From: a virus
Strand: one strand, 5' to 3'
IMG/VR virus record: IMGVR_UViG_3300025327_000008
Span: 1-38,865 of that record
Length of the DNA stretch: 38,865 nucleotides
Shown here: piece by piece, positions 8,426 to 15,547 of the stretch
Layout: each line of letters opens with the position of its first letter
Numbering within the stretch: position 1 is the stretch's first letter
Notes under the pieces: generated by a model
Told to the model about the DNA's origin: nothing
Database searches by the model: none
What the model saw: only the letters and a program-made list of their open reading frames with translations
Position numbers and translations under genes: made by a program

Positions 8426-9142
8426 ATGAACATTGCGCTGGGCATACCGTCGTACGCCAATGGCCACGAGCGTTTCTGGGACAGCCTGGACGCCATGCGC
8501 CGCTATAGCGAGGCGCGCGGCATTGGCCTTGAGAAGTTTCGCGCCCGGGGCTGCTACGTGGAGCATGCGCGCAACGTGATCGTGGCCGATGTACGGCAGG
8601 CCAACCGCATGCTGTGCAAGGAGGCCGACAGGTTCAGCCACCTGCTCTTCCTGGATGACGACATGGTCTTTGGGCGGGATCTGCTGTTCAGGCTGGCAGA
8701 GCATCAAAAGGACATCGCGGTGGCCAACTACTACCGCAAGCAGCCGCCGCATGTTCCGGTGGTATCGGTGCTGAGCAAAGAGGGCCGGCTTACGCCGGTG
8801 CATGTCAATCCGAAAGACGGGGGGTGCCACAGGGTGCACTGCGCCGGTACGGGGATCTGCCTGATCCGGATGGATGTGTTCGACACGCTCCCCTTTCCGT
8901 GGTTTTTCAACGAGTACTCACCTCCCCTTGCGGGCGAATCGCCAGAAGGCATGATCGAGGGCCAGGTGCTGATCGGCGAGGATACGCGCTTTTTCATGCT
9001 GGCCAACGGCGCCGGCCTGCAAGTGTGGTGCGATTTTTCGATTGCTGCGGGCCATATCGGCGAACACGAATGGACCTTCCGTGATTTTGAGCGCTGCCAC
9101 GAGGCCATCGAGCGCGGCGCAGTGGAGGCCTCCCATGGCTGA
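8426..9142 (+). CDS. GT-A-fold glycosyltransferase-like protein
   Basis: 238 aa from the ATG at 8426, preferred over the upstream ATG at 8405 because GGGGTGAG precedes it with correct spacing and it avoids overlap with the previous gene. It opens as a Rossmann-type strand (MNIALGIPSY) and carries a DxD-like metal/nucleotide-sugar motif, HLLFLDDDM (Asp 77-79), then a later acceptor-loop-like region with GTGICLIRMDVF. This is the pattern of GT-A glycosyltransferases. Its place between capsid and adaptor genes suggests it acts on virion proteins or is carried as a moron in the head operon; the substrate cannot be read from sequence. Confidence 0.7.
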   Translation: MNIALGIPSYANGHERFWDSLDAMRRYSEARGIGLEKFRARGCYVEHARNVIVADVRQANRMLCKEADRFSHLLFLDDDMVFGRDLLFRLAEHQKDIAVANYYRKQPPHVPVVSVLSKEGRLTPVHVNPKDGGCHRVHCAGTGICLIRMDVFDTLPFPWFFNEYSPPLAGESPEGMIEGQVLIGEDTRFFMLANGAGLQVWCDFSIAAGHIGEHEWTFRDFERCHEAIERGAVEASHG

Positions 9143-9692
9143 AACCAGGGCGACGATCCGCGCAAGAGTGCAATCTCACGTGGGAACGGCCATCGACAGC
9201 ACCATCAACCAGGCCATCAAGGATGCGCACCGGGAGCTGCAGCGCAAGTACAACTATCGGTTTATGGAGGCTGCTGCGGACGTGCCCATTGCCGCGGGGG
9301 CAACCACGTTCAGCCTGCCGGCGGACTTCAAGGCCATGCTCAATCCGGAGCTGGCAGCCGGCCAGTATATCCAGATCTATGCGGGTGTGGGTTACATTTT
9401 CCCGGCGGCCGAAGCGGATACGACGTTTGCCCTGCAATACTACCGCTGGCTGCCAGAACCGCCGGTCAACGACCTGGCCTATGTGGACGATGCCCGGGCC
9501 CAGCAATTCCTTGACGAGGTGCGGGAATACGTCGAACGCATGGCCATCGCGGCCGGGTTCCGCCGCCTGAAAAGCTACGATGATGCCCAGGCATGGGGAT
9601 CTTTTGCCGATGAAAAGCGCCGTGAACTGGAGCACGACGACACGGAAACAGGCCTGGCTGGCGTCGAGCTGGTCATGGAGATGCCAGGATGA
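9135..9692 (+). CDS. Head-tail adaptor protein
   Basis: 185 aa from the ATG at 9135, which has a GGAGG site upstream and overlaps the previous stop by 8 bases. The N-terminus is a helical segment (VQSHVGTAIDSTINQAIKDA) followed by RKYNYRFMEA, and then beta-rich sequence with PIAAGATTFSLPADFKAM. This plan is common in podovirus adaptor proteins (P22 gp4 / T7 gp11 role), which dock under the portal and accept the tail nozzle. The location just before fibre and nozzle genes fits. The last 40 residues are helical and acidic. Confidence 0.7.
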   Translation: MAETRATIRARVQSHVGTAIDSTINQAIKDAHRELQRKYNYRFMEAAADVPIAAGATTFSLPADFKAMLNPELAAGQYIQIYAGVGYIFPAAEADTTFALQYYRWLPEPPVNDLAYVDDARAQQFLDEVREYVERMAIAAGFRRLKSYDDAQAWGSFADEKRRELEHDDTETGLAGVELVMEMPG

Positions 9693-9718
9693 CCAGGCTG
9701 AAGAGAAAGGGGTTTGGC

Positions 9719-10723
9719 ATGAAGAACGTTAAACGAGTGCTGTTTGTTCTTGCGGCTTTGATGATCATCGCCGGTCCGCCCGTGCTCATGGTGTGGGCTG
9801 CCGATGTGTGGAACGAGACCACGCCGGCCGGCACTGAAGACCCGCGCCTGGGAGATGACCGCATCCGCGAGCTCAAGCGCGCGCTGCGCGAGCGCCTGGC
9901 CGAGGATCACCACTTCGAGGCCAGCGAGGGCACCCCTTACGGCAATGCAGGATCGCAGATCGGCCGGCACAAGCATGTGACATTGATCCAGCAGGCAGCG
10001 GACCGGTCCACGGCCGTCGATGAAATGGCCGTTTACAGCAAGGATGTTGCCGGGGCGCCGGAAGTATTTGTGCGCGGTCAGAGCAACGCAACGCCGGTGC
10101 AGATCACCACGGGCGGCGGAACCGCACAACTTATCACAGGCGGCACTCTGGTCGGGACCACCACCAACAGCGGCACGATTTCCGGCGGCACGATTTCCGG
10201 CGGCACTCTGGTCGGGACCACCACCAACAGCGGCACGATTTCCGGCGGCACTCTCAACCCTACGACGCTTCAGATCGGCGGAGTGACGCAAGCAAAGTCG
10301 GGAATTTTCGTATCTAACGGAAGTGGCAATCCTAATTTGTCCGACACGGCCTTGAATGTCGATAGCTTTGCCGAAACGACATGGACTACAGTTTCTACGG
10401 CTAACTGGTCTGCGCTAAACAGCGTGCAAAGCGGTGCGAATTGGATAAGGGTAAGGGTGCACTTGACGGGCACTAATGCTACATCGGCAGCTACGCTGTA
10501 TCTGAATGCAAGAAAATATGGAAGCGGCCAGGCAGCATCTGAGTCGAATTTAATCGCGGCGCTTGCGGCTTACCCAGATGCGAGCAACACCGCCCGTGCT
10601 CAATCTATATCCGAGCAAACAATCCCAGTTGATTCATCTAAAGCGTTTCAACTGTATTGGGAAGGCAATTTTGCGCTTACGAACGATATTCAAATGATCC
10701 TGATCGGATCCGGATACAACTAA
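9719..10723 (+). CDS. Tail-fibre-like protein with a signal-peptide-like N-terminus
   Basis: 334 aa from the ATG at 9719; an in-frame ATG at 9689 would add 10 residues and overlap the adaptor stop. The first 30 residues are a Lys-rich start and a hydrophobic stretch ending in AADVWNETTP, like a Sec signal. Next comes a segment (DPRLGDDRIRELKRALRERL, then DHHF) typical of phage fibre N-termini. Residues about 140-180 are Gly/Thr/Ser beta-repeats, including an exact 20-residue duplication. The last about 140 residues are richer in A+T and in Asn/Ser/Thr than the surroundings and probably form the receptor-binding tip. A signal peptide on a virion protein is odd. Confidence 0.65.
   Translation: MKNVKRVLFVLAALMIIAGPPVLMVWAADVWNETTPAGTEDPRLGDDRIRELKRALRERLAEDHHFEASEGTPYGNAGSQIGRHKHVTLIQQAADRSTAVDEMAVYSKDVAGAPEVFVRGQSNATPVQITTGGGTAQLITGGTLVGTTTNSGTISGGTISGGTLVGTTTNSGTISGGTLNPTTLQIGGVTQAKSGIFVSNGSGNPNLSDTALNVDSFAETTWTTVSTANWSALNSVQSGANWIRVRVHLTGTNATSAATLYLNARKYGSGQAASESNLIAALAAYPDASNTARAQSISEQTIPVDSSKAFQLYWEGNFALTNDIQMILIGSGYN
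10141..10251 (+). repeat. 60-bp direct repeat in the fibre gene
   Basis: Bases 10141-10191 recur exactly at 10201-10251, giving a 60-bp period and encoding the repeated block TLVGTTTNSGTISGGTISGG. Such in-frame repeats lengthen or shorten a fibre shaft by slippage or recombination. Confidence 0.9.
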
Positions 10724-10726
10724 GCA

Positions 10727-12304
10727 ATGAAGCACGTCTACCCAATATCTCCCTACCTAGGCCTGAACAAGAGCCGCCCGGCCCACGAAATCCCGCTTGG
10801 CTACACGCCGGACTGCTCAGGGGTGTGGCCGCAAGACGGGCGCATCGAGCGCATACCCGGCAAGGCCAAGTTCGCCAGCAATCAACTGGCCGGCGCCGGT
10901 GTGCTGAAGCAGTTCGCCTTCCGGGACGGCCCGGGCACAAAGCACGTGCTGGCCATCAGCACCAGCAAGGCCTACAAGTTCAACGCCGCAACAAGCCAAT
11001 ATGATTCGATCCAGAATGCAAGCGACTTCACCACCGGCCGGGATGATCCGGTGGCCTGCTGCAACTTTTTCGACTCTGCCGGGGCAGAGATCGCCGTCAT
11101 CGCCAATCTCAAAGACGCCATGCGCAAGTACACCGGCAGCGGCACGCTGGCGAACCTGGGCGGCAGCCCGCCCAAGGCGCAACTGCTGCTTTCGTTTCGC
11201 GGCTACCTGCTGGCCGGCTATGTGGATGAATCCGGCGCGGTGGACCCGCGGAAGATCCGCTTTTCAGCGCTGTTCAACGGCGAGAGTTGGCCGACCGGCA
11301 ATTACTTTTTGCTCAAGAGCTACACCGATTGGCTGGTGAGCCTGAAGCTGCTGCGGGATCGCGCGGTGCTGTACAAGCAAAACAGCATCAGTTTGCTGGA
11401 TTACGTCGGCGGATCGCTGATCTTCGATCTGACCGAAAACTATAAAAACGGCATCGGCCCGGTGTCCGACGCCGCCGTTGTGCAGTGGGGCCGTTACGGC
11501 GAGAAGCACTTTTTCATCGGTCAGGACACCAATATTTACGAGTTTGACGGCATCGACGACAGCGCCATTTCGACGGCCGTCGACGGCGTGCTGAAAAACA
11601 TCAATGCGGCCGTGAAAAGCCGTATCAGCGGGACGGCGCTGCCAGAGCAGGGCAAGATCATCTGGGCCGTGCCCACCGGCGGCGATACGGACTGCAAGGA
11701 CCTGGTCATATTCGATGTGCGCGAGCGGTCCTGGTGGATCAAGACGGCCGAGCCCATCGCCATCAGCAGCTTCGGCAACGCCAGCACGGAGACCAGCTAC
11801 CAGTGGGACTCCCTGCCGCATCCGAGTTGGGATCAGTGGGATCAGGACTCTTGGGATAGCGCGGATGTGTCGGCCAATAACCCCAGCGTGCTGGTGGGCG
11901 GAGCTGACTGCTATGTGCGCAAATTGCAAAGCGGTGTGGACGATGACGGCAGCGCCCTGCCCTCGCATTATCTGTGGCCCTTCGACAACCTGGACGGCCG
12001 GGACGATACGCTAAAGACCGTCAGCAAGGTATACGTGCAGATCAAGAGCTCCGGGTCTAGCCAGATCAGCCTGACGGTGTTTGCCGACAACAACAGCCTG
12101 GATGCCGTGGTGCTGGGCGACGATGGCGCCGCGAGCAGGCCTGTCGACCTTTATGGGCAAGATCTCAGTGCAGGTTACGTCACCGTGGGCGTGTCGGTGT
12201 TTTTGACATGCAAAAACGTGTCGGCAAAGCTTGCCAGCACGGGGCAGGCCTGGTCCGGCAAGGTGGTGGGATACGAATACCAGATCATCGGGGAGATAAT
12301 GTAA
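10727..12304 (+). CDS. Tail nozzle/hub-like protein (beta-propeller pattern)
   Basis: 525 aa, directly after the fibre gene. It contains repeated short beta-blade-like segments ending in aromatic or Asp residues (for example KHVLAISTSKAYKF, EIAVIANLKDAMRKY, GEKHFFIGQDTNIYEFDG, CKDLVIFDVRERSWW), about 50 residues apart, the look of a propeller. Proteins with this arrangement after the adaptor gene form the podovirus nozzle (T7 gp12 / P22 gp10 role). The C-terminal 130 residues are a beta-sandwich-like domain. There are no catalytic motifs. The assignment is by pattern and synteny. Confidence 0.65.
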   Translation: MKHVYPISPYLGLNKSRPAHEIPLGYTPDCSGVWPQDGRIERIPGKAKFASNQLAGAGVLKQFAFRDGPGTKHVLAISTSKAYKFNAATSQYDSIQNASDFTTGRDDPVACCNFFDSAGAEIAVIANLKDAMRKYTGSGTLANLGGSPPKAQLLLSFRGYLLAGYVDESGAVDPRKIRFSALFNGESWPTGNYFLLKSYTDWLVSLKLLRDRAVLYKQNSISLLDYVGGSLIFDLTENYKNGIGPVSDAAVVQWGRYGEKHFFIGQDTNIYEFDGIDDSAISTAVDGVLKNINAAVKSRISGTALPEQGKIIWAVPTGGDTDCKDLVIFDVRERSWWIKTAEPIAISSFGNASTETSYQWDSLPHPSWDQWDQDSWDSADVSANNPSVLVGGADCYVRKLQSGVDDDGSALPSHYLWPFDNLDGRDDTLKTVSKVYVQIKSSGSSQISLTVFADNNSLDAVVLGDDGAASRPVDLYGQDLSAGYVTVGVSVFLTCKNVSAKLASTGQAWSGKVVGYEYQIIGEIM

Positions 12305-12606
12305 TGCGCGTGCCCAAAGAAATTCACTGGCCGGAAGTGCCGGCGGGCTTTGAGCCAAAGGGTATCGTCAGGGCTGTGGGCATTATCCTGGACGTGCTGC
12401 GCAGCATGCGCAAGACGCTGGCCCTTCGGGATCAGAAGGTGGCACAAGCCATCAACGCGGCGGATATACAAGTGGTGAGCGAGGTGCCCACTGAACCGCC
12501 TGAGGCGGGAGAGCCCTGCATCAGGGTATGGTCTTTTCCGTCCATGGATAATTATGCATTGTATGTTTATGTGAACGGCGGTTGGCGCTATGTGGCGCTG
12601 ACGTAA
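12304..12606 (+). CDS. Small tail-region protein, unknown
   Basis: 100 aa. The start at 12304 overlaps the previous stop (TAATG), so the gene is translationally coupled to the nozzle gene. The first half is helical (GIVRAVGIILDVLRSMRKTL), and the second half is beta-rich, ending in YALYVYVNGGWRYVALT, a short edge-strand motif often found at the end of phage tail accessory proteins. No function can be assigned. Confidence 0.7.
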   Translation: MRVPKEIHWPEVPAGFEPKGIVRAVGIILDVLRSMRKTLALRDQKVAQAINAADIQVVSEVPTEPPEAGEPCIRVWSFPSMDNYALYVYVNGGWRYVALT

Positions 12607-12620
12607 GGAAGGGGGAGATC

Positions 12621-13436
12621 ATGGGCTTTGGCGAACTGCCTTTCGGCATCAATATGGGTAAAAGCGATTCGGACTCGCACAGCCGTACCGACAACTGGAC
12701 CGACGAGCAAAAGAAGGTCCAGAGCAAACTCGGAAACTGGCTGAACACCAACATGACGTCCGGATCGCCGTCCTACGGCGGCGCGCGTGTGGCTGGCATG
12801 TCCAGCCCGGAAAGCGGCGCCATGGGATGGCTCAATACCTACATGAGTCAGAAAGCGCCCCAGCAGTACAACTGGGCCAGCGGAGGCCTCAAGCAGGCCA
12901 TGACGGGCGATTATGCACCCATCGTGGATGACGCGGCCACGGATCAGCTCTACAGCCGCATCAAGGACCAAGTGCTCACGCGCGAACTGCCGGAGCTGCA
13001 GAACACCTTGGCGAAAAATGTGAACCTGAGCGGGATGTACTTTTCAGGCGGGCACGCGGGCATGCAGGGTGATCTGCTCAAGGACACCCAGGCCACGCTG
13101 TTGGATAAGCTGGCGGAACTCAAGTACGCGGATGAAGGTACCCGGCGCGACGTGGCCAGGGAGCGCGAGGCGCGCGGCTTCTCTGCAATCCCGCTGGCCA
13201 TGCAGCTTGGCGAGCTGGAAGAGCAGGCGCCGCTGCGCCGGGCCGAGGCCGGGCTCAGCCTGGGGAGCCTGCCGCGCGAATTGCAGCAGCAGAAAATGGA
13301 TACGCAGTTTGCGGAATTCTTGCGCACGCTGCCCGAGAACAGCCCGCTGCTCGAGCAGGCCCTGGCATACCTGGGCGTGCAGGGCAAGTCCAGCACGAGG
13401 GGCGATCAATCGACAAGCAACTTGGGAATCGGCTAA
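12621..13436 (+). CDS. Putative internal virion / DNA-ejection protein A
   Basis: 271 aa from the ATG at 12621, preceded by GGAAGGGGGAG. It is Ser/Gly-rich at the N-terminus and then long amphipathic helices (residues about 90-230, with LPELQNTLAKNVNLSGMYFS and many Glu/Arg). No membrane segment. It heads a run of five closely spaced genes between nozzle and LamG genes, the position of podovirus ejection proteins. The function is inferred from location and composition. Confidence 0.6.
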   Translation: MGFGELPFGINMGKSDSDSHSRTDNWTDEQKKVQSKLGNWLNTNMTSGSPSYGGARVAGMSSPESGAMGWLNTYMSQKAPQQYNWASGGLKQAMTGDYAPIVDDAATDQLYSRIKDQVLTRELPELQNTLAKNVNLSGMYFSGGHAGMQGDLLKDTQATLLDKLAELKYADEGTRRDVAREREARGFSAIPLAMQLGELEEQAPLRRAEAGLSLGSLPRELQQQKMDTQFAEFLRTLPENSPLLEQALAYLGVQGKSSTRGDQSTSNLGIG

Positions 13437-13448
13437 GGAGGGGGTCTC

Positions 13449-14051
13449 ATGGCTTTTTGGGCGGCTTTACTTCCTATGCTGTTTGGGGGCGGAAGCGCTG
13501 CCGCAGGTGGTGCGGCCGCCGGAGCTGGGGCTGCGACAGGGGCAGGGGCGGCCAGCGCTGCCGGCGCGGCGGGAGCCACTGGAGCTTCAACCGCCGTGCC
13601 GGCCGCAATGGGCGCCGCGGAGGCCGCAGGCCCTGCAATAGCGGCCGGAGGTACTGCTCCGGCCGCGGCAGGCGCGCTGCCGGCGGGCACTAATGTGGCC
13701 GCAGCAGCGCCTCAACTGACATCACCATCCGGGTATGCCCTGGATCCGACCCTGGCCAGCGGCGGCAGCGCGGCACCGCCTATGGCGGAACCGCCCGGCA
13801 TGATGTCCAAGATTGGCAACCTGCTGCGCAGCAACAATAAAAATGACGGCGGCCAGAATAACAGTAGTCCACAACGGCGCCCCCAGTGGCCGCAGATGCC
13901 CGTGCCTTTTGCGGGACGCAGCGGCAGCCCTGCTTCGGCCGGCGGCGGCCGTGTGCCCGTCTGGCAGATCCTGGAGCAACAGCGCATGCTGCAGGCGGCG
14001 GAAAATGACCTGCGCCGGCGCTATGGGCGCGTCGGCAGGCTGCTGGGTTAA
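13449..14051 (+). CDS. Ala/Gly-rich hydrophobic internal virion protein
   Basis: 200 aa with a strong GGAGGGGG site. After a short hydrophobic start (MAFWAALLPMLFGGG) come about 80 residues of almost pure Ala/Gly, a composition typical of membrane-inserting ejection proteins. An Asn/Gln/Pro linker follows, then a C-terminal segment (VWQILEQQRML ... RRRYGRVGRLLG) that recurs in the next gene. The Ala/Gly part may form a channel-like helix bundle during infection (inference). Confidence 0.6.
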   Translation: MAFWAALLPMLFGGGSAAAGGAAAGAGAATGAGAASAAGAAGATGASTAVPAAMGAAEAAGPAIAAGGTAPAAAGALPAGTNVAAAAPQLTSPSGYALDPTLASGGSAAPPMAEPPGMMSKIGNLLRSNNKNDGGQNNSSPQRRPQWPQMPVPFAGRSGSPASAGGGRVPVWQILEQQRMLQAAENDLRRRYGRVGRLLG

Positions 14052-14065
14052 GAGGGGGGGGGGAT

Positions 14066-14311
14066 ATGGCCTTGTCGGATGTGTTTTCGGAGATCCTGGG
14101 CGGCGGCAAGCAACAGCAAAGCATGCCAGAGCAAAAGCCGAAAACGCCGGCCTCGAATTTGTTTCAAACAGATGGGCTGCCGGACGATGGCGAGCAGGCC
14201 GAGCGCGTTACGTTGTGGCAGCTTCTGGAGGCCCCGGCTATGGCGCGCACGCGCACGCTGCTGGATGAGGGCCTGCGCAAGCGCTACGGACGCATCGGAA
14301 ACTTTCTGTAA
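14066..14311 (+). CDS. Small internal virion protein, partial paralogue of the preceding gene
   Basis: 81 aa. Its last 35 residues (LWQLLEAPAM ... LRKRYGRIGNFL) match the C-terminus of the preceding protein, so the two genes share a docking or packaging tail and probably arose by partial duplication. The N-terminal half is short, charged and likely disordered. The ribosome site lies within a run of ten G (14054-14063). Confidence 0.7.
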   Translation: MALSDVFSEILGGGKQQQSMPEQKPKTPASNLFQTDGLPDDGEQAERVTLWQLLEAPAMARTRTLLDEGLRKRYGRIGNFL

Positions 14312-14323
14312 AGGAGCAAGGCT

Positions 14324-15547
14324 ATGGCCTGGGAATGGTTGGGACTCATCGACGACAAGCTGCGCCGCATGCAATTGGACATGGAGGCCAACAGCGACCT
14401 TGCGCGCAAAAGAGGACTGGATGAAGCCTCAGGCCGCCTGAACGCCAGACTTGGCGAGGAAGAGACTTTCGGCACGCCTTTTACACCCCAGGCCCAGGAC
14501 CTGCTGGATTACGAGACCGTCTCAGGATCGCCCTACCCTCAACGGCGCCTGACCGTGGGCGAGATCATGGCGCATCCGCTGCAGCAGGCTACGGGTTTTG
14601 ACAAGGCCGTCAATCTGCCCGGGGATGAGAGCGGAAACGCCGATGTCATTGCGCAACCGCTTTCCGCAGACCAGCGCGCCAGGCGCGCGGCTTTGCAACA
14701 GGCGGGGCAAAAAGAGACCGCCCAGGACCTGGAGGATGCGGCTGAAGAGCGGCGGCGGCCGACTCAGTTCGGCCGGCTGAAAAACTTTCTGGGCGAAGAT
14801 TTCAGCCGCGATGACGTGCTGGCCAACATGGGATTTAAGCGCGCGGACACCGGGGAGGCGCAGGAAACATGGGGGCCGATGTTCAAGGGCCCTGGCGACA
14901 GCTACTTGCAGCAAAGCAACCGGGGCAAGATCGGCAAGATCCTCGGCCGGGAAGATACGGGCCAAACCGGCGAAGAAGACCGGATCAAGCTGCAAAGAAA
15001 TTTCCGGGGCGACACGCTGCGCCTTTACGGGGCCAGCGAATTTTCCAGCTTGGACGAATCGCTGCGACCAAAGGTCAACGAAATCAGCGTGCGTGCCACG
15101 CGCAACTACCTGGCCGATCCTGCGCGCGACTACAACCGGGCGCTATCGGATGCGTATTCCTCGGTGGAGGCCAAGCACGGAAAATTGGGCAAGCTGCCCA
15201 GACCGAAAGAAGAGCTGGTCGGCAGCAAAAAGACCAACATCGAAGAGGCGGCACGGCAGGTCCTGGATCTGAACCTGGATGGCGTGCCCGGCGAGGAGAT
15301 CGCCAAGGCGCTGGTGGCTAAGGGCTGGACAAAAGACGAGCTGAAGCTGATCGGCGAGGCGGCCGACCAAATCGAAGAACAACATGCGGGCTCCGCGGCT
15401 GGCGGACCCCGGGTGCAGGGCGCGCCCGTCTCTGACGGGGCGCAAAATGCAGCAGAACTTGAGCTGCGGCGGCAATACAGAGAGCTGCGCCGGTCCGGGC
15501 TGACGCCCGAGCAAGCGGCTCAAAAGTTGGGGATACCCATGCAATGA
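14324..15547 (+). CDS. Putative internal virion / DNA-ejection protein B
   Basis: 407 aa, 12 bases after the previous stop, with AAGGAG before the ATG. Highly charged and helical, without membrane segments or catalytic motifs. Its tail (YRELRRSGLTPEQAAQKLGI) looks like a small helical hairpin, and the stop overlaps the next start (ATGA). Coupling to the 2006-aa gene suggests they assemble together inside the capsid. Confidence 0.6.
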   Translation: MAWEWLGLIDDKLRRMQLDMEANSDLARKRGLDEASGRLNARLGEEETFGTPFTPQAQDLLDYETVSGSPYPQRRLTVGEIMAHPLQQATGFDKAVNLPGDESGNADVIAQPLSADQRARRAALQQAGQKETAQDLEDAAEERRRPTQFGRLKNFLGEDFSRDDVLANMGFKRADTGEAQETWGPMFKGPGDSYLQQSNRGKIGKILGREDTGQTGEEDRIKLQRNFRGDTLRLYGASEFSSLDESLRPKVNEISVRATRNYLADPARDYNRALSDAYSSVEAKHGKLGKLPRPKEELVGSKKTNIEEAARQVLDLNLDGVPGEEIAKALVAKGWTKDELKLIGEAADQIEEQHAGSAAGGPRVQGAPVSDGAQNAAELELRRQYRELRRSGLTPEQAAQKLGIPMQ

